From the NCBI GenBank assembly GCA_028875055.1, contig JAPPGG010000001.1, forward strand, positions 1-51,489: DNA of 51,489 bases, given 5' to 3'. The position numbers were made by a program, and so were the translations under genes. The notes under the pieces were generated by a model. That model made no database searches and was not told the origin of the DNA. It saw nothing but the letters and a program-made list of their open reading frames with translations. Shown here piece by piece: positions 16,146 through 25,431 of the stretch; the first letter of the stretch is position 1, and each line of letters starts with the position of its first letter. The stretch is from Chloroflexota bacterium (GTDB lineage Bacteria > Chloroflexota > Dehalococcoidia > Lucifugimonadales > UBA3495).

Positions 16146-16910
16146 ATGGCCACTAACCAGCCAGTCGTAACCTTCAGGGAATACCCGGTAAATGCGGGCG
16201 GGTTAACCCTGAACTGCAGAGAAGCCGGAAACGGTCTCCCCGTGATATTCCTGGAATCACTTCGCTGGGGCAGCCAGGATTTCTACGATGCCCTGGCCCG
16301 GAGTTTCCACCTCTTTATCCTGGAACTGGCATCCGGCGAAGCAGAGGGAATTGAGCCAGCCGTGCGCGAGGCGGCAGAAATGCTGGCGGGAGACGCCTAC
16401 AACCTGGTGGGCTCATCCGGGGGAGCCAATGTAGCGCTCCGTACTGTCTTGAGATTAGCCAGGGACCCGGAACCTGCCGAATCCCTCGTCCTTTTGTCAC
16501 CGACCGCCGTTCGTCCTGCTGACGCCCTGTCCGACCTGAGCCAGGATCAGTGGTCATCCCTCTTGCTTGCCCACCCCGAGCAATTCGACAACACTGGCGA
16601 TCTGCCAGCCGGCGTTGATTTGAGGTCAATACTCGCTCCCAGGGACTCAGACAATGATCTGGAGGCAATGCTTCCCCAAGTCAAAAGCCCAACCCTGGCA
16701 GTATTTGGCACCAGGGACCGCCTCATCTCGAAAGAGGCTCCATCCACTTATCGGGGATCCATTCCCAATTGCCATGTCTCCCTGGTGTACGATACAGCCC
16801 ACCTGCCCGCCGCGGAACGTCCCGAAGCGGTAGCCAGCGCGGTCACGGACTTCATCGAGAATCGGGAAACCTTTGTAGTCAATCGCCACAGCAGCGTCAT
16901 AAACCCATAA
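16146..16910 (+). CDS. alpha/beta hydrolase
   Basis: This is a 254-residue alpha/beta-hydrolase-fold protein. The nucleophile elbow 'VGSSGG' has Ser91. The acid is probably the Asp in 'FGTRDRLIS', and the base is the His in 'DTAHLPAAERPE' near the C-terminus. The oxyanion region 'IFLESLRWG' is atypical of the usual HG motif. It is probably an esterase or lactonase acting in the cytoplasm. AGGAGG lies about 16 bases before the ATG at 16146, a long spacing, so the start is less certain. It lies 38 bases after one LLM monooxygenase and 27 before another, so it probably processes their product. Confidence 0.85.
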   Translation: MATNQPVVTFREYPVNAGGLTLNCREAGNGLPVIFLESLRWGSQDFYDALARSFHLFILELASGEAEGIEPAVREAAEMLAGDAYNLVGSSGGANVALRTVLRLARDPEPAESLVLLSPTAVRPADALSDLSQDQWSSLLLAHPEQFDNTGDLPAGVDLRSILAPRDSDNDLEAMLPQVKSPTLAVFGTRDRLISKEAPSTYRGSIPNCHVSLVYDTAHLPAAERPEAVASAVTDFIENRETFVVNRHSSVINP

Positions 16911-16925
16911 CGCCTGAGCCAGGCG
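16911..16925 (+). other. small intergenic hairpin before the second LLM gene
   Basis: CGCCTG-AGC-CAGGCG forms a 6-bp stem directly after the hydrolase stop codon and just before the GGAGG of the next gene. It lacks a T-run, so it is more likely an mRNA-processing or translation-tuning element than a terminator. Confidence 0.35.
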
Positions 16926-16937
16926 CTGGAGGTTTTA

Positions 16938-17789
16938 ATGTCCGTAGGATTGGTAGTACCCCTTCCCGCCTACACGCTGGACCCAGCCTTCTATGCCCGC
17001 AAGGCGGAAGAACTGGGTTTCGAGTCCCTTTGGTACCACGAGCATCCCATCCTGCCGGTACACAGTGAGAGTCCCTTCCCTGCCACTGGCGGGGAGATTC
17101 CCTGGACCTACGCCCACTTCACCGAGCCCTACATCGCCCTGGCCATGGCCGCAGCGGTGACAGAGCGGATTAAACTCTGCACCGGCATCACCCTGGTCCC
17201 CGAGCGCAATCCCCTTATCCTGGCCAAGCAGATCTCTGTTCTGGACCTGCACAGCCAGGGACGGTTCGTCTTTGGCGTGGGCGCCGGCTGGAATCGGGAG
17301 GAGACTACCATGATGGGCGGCGATTTCGACCATCGCTGGTCCCAGGCCAGGGAAGCAGTACTCGCCCTAAAGGAACTGTGGACCAGGGACGAGGCCGAGT
17401 TTCATGGCAAGTACTACGACTTCCCGCCCGTCTATATGAACCCCAAACCCTACCAGAAGCCCCACCCGCCCGTGCTCCTGGGCGGCAATGCCCCCAACGT
17501 GCTGCGCCGTGTGGCCCGCTGGGGAGACGGTTGGCTTCCCAACCGGGCCAACCCCGAGATGATCGAGGCCGGACGCAACCAGCTGGACGCTTTGGCCGGC
17601 GAGTACGGGCGCACCCCAGAATCCCTCACCATTTCCGTCTTTGGCCAGCCCCCCGACACCACCAGGCAGCAGGTTGAGGACTTCATCAACGCCGGCGCGC
17701 TGCGAGTTTCCGTCTGGCCCCAGCATTGCGACTCCGAGTCGGAAATGTCCGAGCAACTGGAGCGTATGGCAGAGCGGCTGATAAGGTAG
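16938..17789 (+). CDS. LLM-class F420/FMN-dependent oxidoreductase
   Basis: This 283-residue luciferase-like enzyme fits the compact F420-dependent subgroup. It has 'AEELGFESLWYHEHP', 'TERIKLCTGITLVPERNPLILAKQ', 'VFGVGAGWNREE' and 'KPHPPVLLGGNAPNVLRRVARWGDGWLP' in that order. The cofactor (F420 or FMN) cannot be fixed from sequence alone. GGAGG lies 5 bases before the ATG. It is the last gene of the LLM-hydrolase-LLM operon. Confidence 0.9.
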   Translation: MSVGLVVPLPAYTLDPAFYARKAEELGFESLWYHEHPILPVHSESPFPATGGEIPWTYAHFTEPYIALAMAAAVTERIKLCTGITLVPERNPLILAKQISVLDLHSQGRFVFGVGAGWNREETTMMGGDFDHRWSQAREAVLALKELWTRDEAEFHGKYYDFPPVYMNPKPYQKPHPPVLLGGNAPNVLRRVARWGDGWLPNRANPEMIEAGRNQLDALAGEYGRTPESLTISVFGQPPDTTRQQVEDFINAGALRVSVWPQHCDSESEMSEQLERMAERLIR

Positions 17790-17912
17790 CAGGCCACCGG
17801 AGGTATTCGGTGTGCTTCAGTGGGAGAAGGCCGGCGTGGGAGTGCCAGTTTCCATCCGGAACCTCTCCCTTCATACCAGCCCCAGGGAAAGGAATGCCCT
17901 CAAATGAAAAAG

Positions 17913-17938
17913 CCCCCGTGCGTCCATGGACGCCCGGG
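17913..17938 (-). terminator. intrinsic terminator of the minus-strand hydrolase
   Basis: A 14-base perfect palindrome (17920-17933) is extended by four more pairs after one mismatch (17915-17918 with 17935-17938). Read on the minus strand it is followed by GGCTTTTTCATTT. It sits about 35 bases past the hydrolase stop codon and can also serve the converging LLM operon. Confidence 0.75.
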
Positions 17939-17970
17939 CGCTCTTGGGTTTCCAGAGGTATGAGCGGGAC

Positions 17971-18729
17971 TCAGGCTGTGGCCTTCACCGGCTGGTGGGC
18001 CTTCAGGAACTCCCGGACCTGCTCGATGGTGTTGGCCTTGATATCCGGGTCCTCCTTCCAGGGGTAGGCCGTGACCTGTGCCTTGGGGGCCAGTTCGGCC
18101 ATGGCCATTGCCGCTTCATAGGAATGCGACGGCGTGTCGTCGGGCATAACCAGCAATGGAGTCTGGCACTGCCGGGCAAAGTCCCTGGATACACAATAGA
18201 AGAAGTCCGGCTGCAAGCGATACAGGTTGTGAAGGTACTGCTCCACGATTTCCATCGTAACGTCGGGCCGGTTCTTCATCAGCTCAGGAGCCCATATATC
18301 CACTCCCGAGTCGTACATGGAGTCGGGGGTCTTGTCCGAATGACCCACGGGCTGGCACAGGACGGCAGCCATAACTCTCTCGGGGGCCCGCTCGATCAGC
18401 TTCATGGCAAAGGGGCCACCAATGCAGTAGCCAATAAAGAGGAACTCATTGATGCCCAGGTGGTCCATCAGGCCCAACTGATCGTCGGCGAAGGCTCCCC
18501 AGGGGTCTTCTACCTGAACGGGGCCGGTGGACTGCCCGTCGTTGGCGTTGCGCTGGTCCATGGTTATGCAGCGGAAATCGTTCTTGAAAGTATCCATACC
18601 GTCAAAAACCTGTCTCGGCCAGCCGGCGGCAATGGAATTGAGGCCGCCACCCGGGGTCAACAGCAGGGGAAATCCCGAACCCTGCTCTTCGTAATAAATC
18701 CGTACGTCGCCTCTTTCGTAGAACGGCAT
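17971..18729 (-). CDS. alpha/beta hydrolase with a cysteine nucleophile
   Basis: This 252-residue alpha/beta-fold protein has 'LLLTPGGGLNS' as oxyanion region. The elbow 'IGYCIGG' puts Cys102 where most relatives have Ser. A Cys nucleophile is known in dienelactone hydrolases. After the elbow, 'MPDDTPSHSYEA' supplies an Asp and a His; no His is seen at the usual C-terminal place ('YPWKEDPDIKAN'). The ATG at 18729 was chosen over 18801 because AAGGAG lies 8 bases upstream and a strong promoter falls between the two. Substrate unknown. It is divergent from the thiamine unit. Confidence 0.85.
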   Translation of the reverse strand: MPFYERGDVRIYYEEQGSGFPLLLTPGGGLNSIAAGWPRQVFDGMDTFKNDFRCITMDQRNANDGQSTGPVQVEDPWGAFADDQLGLMDHLGINEFLFIGYCIGGPFAMKLIERAPERVMAAVLCQPVGHSDKTPDSMYDSGVDIWAPELMKNRPDVTMEIVEQYLHNLYRLQPDFFYCVSRDFARQCQTPLLVMPDDTPSHSYEAAMAMAELAPKAQVTAYPWKEDPDIKANTIEQVREFLKAHQPVKATA

Positions 18730-18773
18730 ATCAGCTTCTCCTTCGTGAAGTTGGACTGGGCTACTTGACTGGA

Positions 18774-18801
18774 ATTGTATCTTGACCGGCGGGGTTGTCA
18801 A
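18774..18801 (-). promoter_or_regulatory. strong sigma70 promoter of the Cys-hydrolase gene
   Basis: On the minus strand a perfect TTGACA (18801-18796) is followed after 16 bases by TACAAT (18779-18774, 5/6). It gives a leader of about 38 bases before the ATG at 18729. CTTGAC/GTCAAG around the -35 region (18781-18802) forms an inverted repeat that could bind a regulator. Confidence 0.7.
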
Positions 18802-18821
18802 GGAAAAACCTGGGTCTGCCC

Positions 18822-18850
18822 TTGACCACCCCTGCTGCCTGTGTTACTGT
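18822..18850 (+). promoter_or_regulatory. possible promoter of the riboswitch transcript
   Basis: TTGACC (18822-18827) and TACTGT (18845-18850) are separated by 17 bases, with TG one base before the -10 box. It would start the transcript about 15-20 bases ahead of the TPP aptamer. Confidence 0.45.
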
Positions 18851-18870
18851 CAGCGCACAACTCAATATGA

Positions 18871-18966
18871 CACTGGCGGGAGCTTGGTTATGCCAGGCTG
18901 AGAGGGCGGCCCCGAAGCCGCCGACCGCAGCACCTGATCCGGGTAATGCCGGCGTAGGAACTGGGA
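18871..18966 (+). ncRNA. TPP riboswitch (THI element)
   Basis: The invariant parts of the thiamine pyrophosphate aptamer are present in order: GGGAGC, then CTGAGAG at about 18898, then the variable stem GGCGGC/GCCGCC, then ACCTGATCCGGGTAATGCC and GGCGTAGGAA (18932-18960). The P3 and P4 stems can be drawn (GCTTGG/CCAGGC; CCGG/CCGG). The closing stem P1 looks weak. An intrinsic terminator 15 bases downstream makes this a transcriptional OFF switch that would close when TPP is plentiful. It controls a sodium/solute symporter and thiC. Confidence 0.93.
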
Positions 18967-18980
18967 TTTCCTCTTATTTT

Positions 18981-19012
18981 CCGCCAGAAGCCACAGACCT
19001 GGCGGTTTTTTT
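18981..19012 (+). terminator. riboswitch-controlled intrinsic terminator
   Basis: The 7-bp stem CCGCCAG (18981-18987) / CTGGCGG (18999-19005) is followed by seven T residues. It lies between the TPP aptamer and the first gene, the usual expression platform. Confidence 0.85.
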
Positions 19013-19061
19013 GTGTCCACGCGACCTGCCCGACCCGGTCTGACAAGAGGGGAGGATGGTT

Positions 19062-20561
19062 ATGCTGGATACGACCTTTGGCGTCGTTGTATTGATAGTC
19101 GTATGTGCTGTCTTTCTCGTCCTCGGCGTCGCCTACTCCTGGAAGCGGCGCGGTCAAAGCGTTGAGGATTACACCGTCTCCCGCAACCACGCGCCCGTCA
19201 ACGTCGGCATCGCGACCCTGGTGGCCTCCATGTTCGGCACCTGGGTGTTGCTCAGCCCCGGCGAGTCCGGCGCCAACTTCGGCATCATTTCCCTGGTGGG
19301 CTACGCCATCGGCATGGCCGGAATACCGGTCCTCTACATGTTTGTCGGTCCCCGCATCCGACAGGTAATGCCCAACGGACACTCTCTCACCGAGTACGTT
19401 CGATACCGGTTCGGAATAGTCCCCTTTGTAACCATTTTCCTGTCCATTATCTTCATAATGGGCATCTTCATCACCGCCGAGTTGACCGCGATTACCGCGG
19501 CCGTAAGCAACCTTACCGAGTCACCCCTCTGGGCCACAGCAGTGGCGGTGGGAGTGGTAGTCGTCGCTTACACCGCCTACGGCGGGCTGCGCACCTCCAT
19601 CTTTACCGACCGCATCCAGTTTTGGGTGCTGATACCCGTCCTGTTGTTGCTGGTCATTGTCGCGGCCTATCTGTTGAGCGACACGGATGCATGGTCCTCC
19701 GCCGCCGATGCCGGCCTGCTTTCCGCCAGTTCCTCCGGCAGTTACTTCTTTGCCATCGTACTGATCATCGGCATCGTGGCCTCCAATGCCTTCCACCCCG
19801 GCATGTGGCAGCGGGTTTACACGGTGCAAGACCAGCGAGCGCTTAACCGCAGCCTGTGGGGCGCCGTGGCCATCGCCATCCCGCTTACCTTCCTTATGGG
19901 CATGTCCGGCATTGCCGCCGTGGGCCACGGGTCGGTTTCGCCCTTCGGCTATCCGGAAGTAGCCGCTGCCCTGTTTGCCCTGGCCGCCGACGTCTTTCCC
20001 GTGTGGATGCACTTCCTCATGCTCATCTGCGCCCTGATGCTGGCCATGAGCACCCTTGACACATTGATGAACGGTATCGCCAGCGGCATTGCGGCAGACC
20101 TCGCCGGTTTTGGCACTCAGCGGGGGACCCTGATGAATCTGGCTCGGGGCGTCACCGTTATAGTCGCCATACCGGCCATCATCGTGGCGTCCCAGGGGCA
20201 CAGTGTTCTCTATGTGTTCCTGATTGCCGACCTGCTGGGCGCGGCCCTGGTAACGCCGGTGCTGGTGGGTCTCTATTCCCGCCACATGCCCGGATATGGA
20301 GTGTTGGTGGCCGGGGGCATTGGCATCGTAATCGGGGCTCTGTTCTATCCCAAACCGGACCTGCTCTCACCGTGGGCGCTGACTGCCCCGGAAGGCGGGC
20401 AGATGTTCTGGGCATTTGCATCGGCGCTGGTCATTTCATCGGCGGTAACCGTGGGAATTATATTTGGCCATCGGGCGAAATTCCCGAATGAAGAGTTTGA
20501 CTTCGAGGTCCTGGACTCCAGCGTCGCCCTCATAGACAGCCCGTCGGCGGCTGACGACTAG
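19062..20561 (+). CDS. sodium:solute symporter under a TPP riboswitch, ThiV-like
   Basis: This 499-residue protein of the SSS family has about 13 membrane helices. The family signature 'TAYGGLRTSIFTDRIQF' lies near residues 170-187. The C-terminus is acidic and cytoplasmic. Its position directly after a TPP riboswitch and before thiC points to uptake of a thiamine precursor. SSS-family ThiV in SAR11 and haloarchaea has been proposed to carry the pyrimidine precursor HMP on the same grounds. The ATG at 19062 was preferred over 19056 because GAGGGGAGG ends 6 bases before it. Whether this protein is orthologous to ThiV needs a tree; the substrate is inferred from context. Confidence 0.85.
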   Translation: MLDTTFGVVVLIVVCAVFLVLGVAYSWKRRGQSVEDYTVSRNHAPVNVGIATLVASMFGTWVLLSPGESGANFGIISLVGYAIGMAGIPVLYMFVGPRIRQVMPNGHSLTEYVRYRFGIVPFVTIFLSIIFIMGIFITAELTAITAAVSNLTESPLWATAVAVGVVVVAYTAYGGLRTSIFTDRIQFWVLIPVLLLLVIVAAYLLSDTDAWSSAADAGLLSASSSGSYFFAIVLIIGIVASNAFHPGMWQRVYTVQDQRALNRSLWGAVAIAIPLTFLMGMSGIAAVGHGSVSPFGYPEVAAALFALAADVFPVWMHFLMLICALMLAMSTLDTLMNGIASGIAADLAGFGTQRGTLMNLARGVTVIVAIPAIIVASQGHSVLYVFLIADLLGAALVTPVLVGLYSRHMPGYGVLVAGGIGIVIGALFYPKPDLLSPWALTAPEGGQMFWAFASALVISSAVTVGIIFGHRAKFPNEEFDFEVLDSSVALIDSPSAADD

Positions 20562-20622
20562 GAGGCTCGAACACCGGATACTACGAGACCATCCATAACT
20601 GCACGGCCAATTAGGCCGATAA

Positions 20623-22398
<1,776 letters not shown>

Positions 22399-22451
22399 CA
22401 CGGCAGCGCCTGGTACACGCTGCCGCACAATCAATATAGTCCAGAAGCCAT

Positions 22452-22496
22452 ACGAAGAACCACGAAAGCGCAAGTTGCAATTTCGTGGTTCTTCGT
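22452..22496. terminator. perfect 16-bp hairpin after thiC, built from CTTCGTG repeat words
   Basis: Bases 22452-22467 pair perfectly with 22481-22496 around a 13-base loop, and GTTTATAT follows. It lies 54 bases past the thiC stop and may terminate that transcript. Its right arm carries TTCGTGGTTCTTCGTG, related to the repeat blocks at 544-578 and 23743-23777, so it also looks like a repeat-family member at the edge of the next two-gene insert. Confidence 0.6.
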
Positions 22497-22565
22497 GTTT
22501 ATATGGGAAACAGTTGTAGAGCGATTTTGCAGTGGGGAAAAGTCCTTTGCCGGAGACACTTGGAT

Positions 22566-23318
22566 ATGCCAGAACTATCAGTCCTGTCCCTCAACGTCAA
22601 GAAAGCACTTAACTTTCTTGACGAGAAACCAGAGTCGTCACTGGGAAACGCTACTGCGATTGTCAGCGTTCTTGGAGAGGATTTAGGAGCGGCCACCTTT
22701 CAGCACTGCCTTGAAGCAAATGGAGCTGGTAAGGTCTTAGTGCGAACGGAACCGGTAGGAACCGGAAAGCGGAAAGGGCCGCTCCTAGACCGATGGATTG
22801 AGGCCGACTTCGAAGGCAAGAGGTATCTCTTCCAGACCGAAATCAAGAGTTGGTCTGCCCATGCTATAGGTGGTAAGAAGGTGTCTTTATGTGCAACAAG
22901 AGCGCAACTCTTGGAGGAAAAGCGGCGAAACTGGGGCAAAGTGTGGGACCCTATAAACAAGAGCCTGAGTAATAAGTTGGTTGCAAAAGTATTGGTACCG
23001 ATGAAACCGCCGAAAGATGCCGAGAGTCGGGAAATCCTGCCATTACTAATTTTCTGGTACCCAATTGGCCTCGGAAGCAGGTCTCAAGGGCGGCAGCTAG
23101 CTAAGGGTGGCCACCTGTTCAGTATTCCCAACCCCACCGCCAAAACCAACAGCGATGTATTTCCTTGGCCGGAACATGGCGACTTTCCGGAACTTTGGGT
23201 ATTCTCGGTATCCAGCTATCTCCGCAGCTTGAGAAAAGAAGTGATAGAACTGGAAATGCCGCAGGCCTCCGCCCGATTGCGGGCATTGACTAGAATGGTA
23301 CGAATAGCAGACGGTTAA
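22566..23318 (+). CDS. unknown protein with a PD-(D/E)XK nuclease-like motif
   Basis: This is a 250-residue protein not recognised by name. The N-terminal part reads like a PD-(D/E)XK fold: Glu38 in 'VLGEDLGAATFQHCLEANG' (helix before the core), then Asp75 in 'LLDRWIEAD', then Glu92-x-Lys94 in 'YLFQTEIKSWSA'. That order and spacing match restriction-endonuclease-like proteins. The rest ('LPLLIFWYPIGLGSR', 'ELWVFSVSSYLRSLRK') is unassigned. The ATG at 22566 was chosen with GGAG about 9 bases upstream; an earlier ATG at 22503 falls beside the repeat hairpin. Base composition is visibly less GC-rich than the flanks. It is 31 bases from a retropepsin-like gene. The fold call is inference. Confidence 0.6.
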   Translation: MPELSVLSLNVKKALNFLDEKPESSLGNATAIVSVLGEDLGAATFQHCLEANGAGKVLVRTEPVGTGKRKGPLLDRWIEADFEGKRYLFQTEIKSWSAHAIGGKKVSLCATRAQLLEEKRRNWGKVWDPINKSLSNKLVAKVLVPMKPPKDAESREILPLLIFWYPIGLGSRSQGRQLAKGGHLFSIPNPTAKTNSDVFPWPEHGDFPELWVFSVSSYLRSLRKEVIELEMPQASARLRALTRMVRIADG

Positions 23319-23349
23319 GTTTGAAAGGGTGCGGCATTTGGGGTGTTCA

Positions 23350-23751
23350 ATGGCTCATTTCACCGTTCCAATAGAAATCTTCTCCCCCGACGGCAACCGT
23401 TCCGTCGCCATTGACGCTATGGTTGACACCAGGAACTGCTTTTCTTGCCTGCCGGGATCCTTGCTACGGCAACTTGGCGTAGTACCCATTCGCCGCATTG
23501 AGTGTGAGTTGGCCGACGGTAGTGTGGTGGAAAACCAAATAGGCGAGGTTAAGGTTAAGCTACAAGGAAGCGAAACCACGACCATTGCGATTTTCGGATG
23601 CCATTCAGACCCAGTTAAGCTAGGCCACTTGACCTTGACTGGCGCCATGTTGACTGTGGCTCCCGATCGTACCAATTTGGTACCCGCAAGATTCAAGCAC
23701 ATATCTCGTCCGGTGATGATAACGGAAAGTAACAAAATTGGGCCTTCGTGA
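23350..23751 (+). CDS. retropepsin-like (clan AA) protein with an altered active site
   Basis: This is a 133-residue single-lobe aspartic-protease fold. 'IDAMVDTRNCFSCLPGSLL' is in the place of the family's VDTGA..S.LP, followed by 'RRIECELADGSVVENQIGEV', 'GHLTLTGAMLTV' and 'TNLVPARF'. The catalytic D-T-G is D-T-R here, so the flexible active-site Gly is lost and protease activity is doubtful. The ATG at 23350 matches where related small proteins begin; a GTG at 23329 is the alternative. It probably forms a two-gene unit with the nuclease-like gene upstream. Confidence 0.65.
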   Translation: MAHFTVPIEIFSPDGNRSVAIDAMVDTRNCFSCLPGSLLRQLGVVPIRRIECELADGSVVENQIGEVKVKLQGSETTTIAIFGCHSDPVKLGHLTLTGAMLTVAPDRTNLVPARFKHISRPVMITESNKIGPS

Positions 23752-23777
23752 TCCTTCGTGCCTCTTCGTGGATAAAC
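23743..23777. repeat. CTTCGTG triple repeat, second copy
   Basis: Three CTTCGTG units spaced 10 bases apart end in GGATAAACT. This is nearly the same as the block at 544-578. It lies between the retropepsin-like gene and the Gfo/Idh gene and marks the right edge of the insert-like pair. Confidence 0.6.
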
Positions 23778-23796
23778 TAGCAAAGGAGTCACCTTG

Positions 23797-24876
23797 ATGC
23801 AAAAGCAAGACCTGGGCGTCGCCGTTGTCGGTTCCGGCCGCATTGGCACCCTCCGCGCCAACATGGCTTCCCGCCACCCTTCCGTACGTTTCCTCGCCGT
23901 ATCCGATATCGACGCCGAGAAGGCCGGAATGCTGGGAGAGCAGGTCAATGCCGACCTCACCTCCAGCGACAACTACCGCATCATTTCCGACCCCCAGGTC
24001 AACACTGTCGTGATTTCAACCCCCGAGCACGAGCATGTCGAACCCATCCTGCAGGCCCTGGAACTGGGGAAGCCTGTGTTCGTCGAGAAGCCCCTGGCCC
24101 TTACCCTGGACGACACCGACAAAATAGTAGAGGCGGTTGACCGCACCGGCGTTGAGCTCCGCATTGGCTACTCCCGCCGCCACGACCGCCGCTGGATGCT
24201 GGCCCGCGAACAGGTGGCCCAGGGCAGGCTGGGCGGCATTATTGGCATCCAGTCCCGGGTGTACAACTCCCGCGCCCACATGATGGAAATCCTCAAGCGT
24301 TCACCCGAAGCCACTCCCGTTTTGGACGCTCTTACCTATTACGTGGACATGGCCTGCTGGTACCTGGACGACGTCCGTCCCGTGGAGGTCATCGCCCGGG
24401 GCAATTACGGGCTGTACAAGGATATGGGCCACGACATCCACGACGTTACCTGGGCCATCATTACCTTTGAGAACGGCTGCCTGGTTAACCTGGGCATATG
24501 CTACGCCCTGCCGGCCCGCTACCCCACCTATGGCCAGAGCGCCCGCTTCGAGGTGCTGGGTGAGGACGGCGTGATAGTTCTGGACATGGACAACAAGGAC
24601 AGTTTCCTGTTCACCGACAAGGGTGTGCCCCACGCCTATGTGCCCGATCATTATGTGGACGCCCTGTTCATGCAGAGCAACTCATCGGGCGACTGGGCGA
24701 TGGGCGAGTACTGGGGCCCCATCGCCAACGAGACCCGCTCCTGGCTGGACCACCTTTCCGCCGGTACGCCCTGCTCCCACACCACGGCCCGGGAAGGCCG
24801 CCGCACGGTTGAGGTGACGCTGGCCATCGAGGAGGCCGCGCGGACGGGACTGCCGGTGAAACTGTCGGGGCGATAG
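23797..24876 (+). CDS. Gfo/Idh/MocA-family oxidoreductase
   Basis: This 359-residue NAD(P)-dependent dehydrogenase has the N-terminal Rossmann loop 'GSGRIGTLRANM' (about residues 11-22) and the family motif 'VFVEKPLALT' with Lys. 'RIGYSRRHDRRW' leads into the C-terminal alpha/beta domain, where 'LDALTYYVDMACWYLDD' carries the usual Asp near the substrate site (the family often has His at the following turn). It resembles inositol 2-dehydrogenases, but the substrate is open. AAAGGAG lies 8 bases before the ATG at 23797. Confidence 0.9.
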   Translation: MQKQDLGVAVVGSGRIGTLRANMASRHPSVRFLAVSDIDAEKAGMLGEQVNADLTSSDNYRIISDPQVNTVVISTPEHEHVEPILQALELGKPVFVEKPLALTLDDTDKIVEAVDRTGVELRIGYSRRHDRRWMLAREQVAQGRLGGIIGIQSRVYNSRAHMMEILKRSPEATPVLDALTYYVDMACWYLDDVRPVEVIARGNYGLYKDMGHDIHDVTWAIITFENGCLVNLGICYALPARYPTYGQSARFEVLGEDGVIVLDMDNKDSFLFTDKGVPHAYVPDHYVDALFMQSNSSGDWAMGEYWGPIANETRSWLDHLSAGTPCSHTTAREGRRTVEVTLAIEEAARTGLPVKLSGR

Positions 24877-24947
24877 CGGCGAATCAGGTTCGGGCGCGTC
24901 GCCCGTCACGGTTGTAGCCCGCCGCTTCCTGGGCTGGTGCAGGGGAC

Positions 24948-25292
24948 ATGAACGCAGCGGAATTGGTCCAAACCGCCCTGGGCTGGATCTGGGCAAACCC
25001 CTGGTCCATTGCATTGGCGCTTGTGGTTCTGCTGGCCCTGGCTTTCGGGGTCGGACGAAGCCTTGGCCCCCAGTATTTCTATGACAGGGGCTTGCGCCGC
25101 TGCAGTATATGCCTGGACGGCAGCGGAACCAGGAACAAGGTCGTGTACGACAACAGGGCGACGGCCGCGGAGGCGGCGGTACGATACCGGCGGAAGTTCG
25201 GCTCGCAGTGGCCGTATCGGGCTCCGTGCGGATACTGGCATCTCACTTCGCAGAAACCCGCTGGATTCCGCCGCAGGCCGGCGAAGCGGTGA
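24948..25292 (+). CDS. small single-helix membrane protein with a Cys-rich soluble part
   Basis: This is a 114-residue protein. One membrane helix lies at about residues 18-37 ('WSIALALVVLLALAFGVG'). A soluble part follows with 'RCSICLDGSG' and 'YRAPCGYWHLTSQK'. The second segment is like short Cys-x-x-Trp-His modules seen in small zinc-binding proteins. AGGGG is close before the ATG. No function can be assigned. A terminator hairpin about 90 bases downstream supports a real transcript. Confidence 0.5.
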   Translation: MNAAELVQTALGWIWANPWSIALALVVLLALAFGVGRSLGPQYFYDRGLRRCSICLDGSGTRNKVVYDNRATAAEAAVRYRRKFGSQWPYRAPCGYWHLTSQKPAGFRRRPAKR

Positions 25293-25378
25293 TTCAGCCC
25301 TGCGAAGCGGGCAATCCCGGCAGGGTAGAGAGCCGGGCCCTGCTGATGGCGCGGGGAAGGACCCAGCAAAACGAAGAC

Positions 25379-25410
25379 GGGACGGGGCTTTGCGCCCCGT
25401 CCCGGAATTT
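25379..25410. terminator. bidirectional intrinsic terminator
   Basis: A perfect 10-bp GC stem (25379-25388 with 25394-25403) has a 5-base loop and is followed by GGAATTTTT. It lies between the small membrane-protein gene and the converging MBL gene. Confidence 0.8.
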
Positions 25411-25431
25411 TTCTCTACAGTTCCTGTTCTT

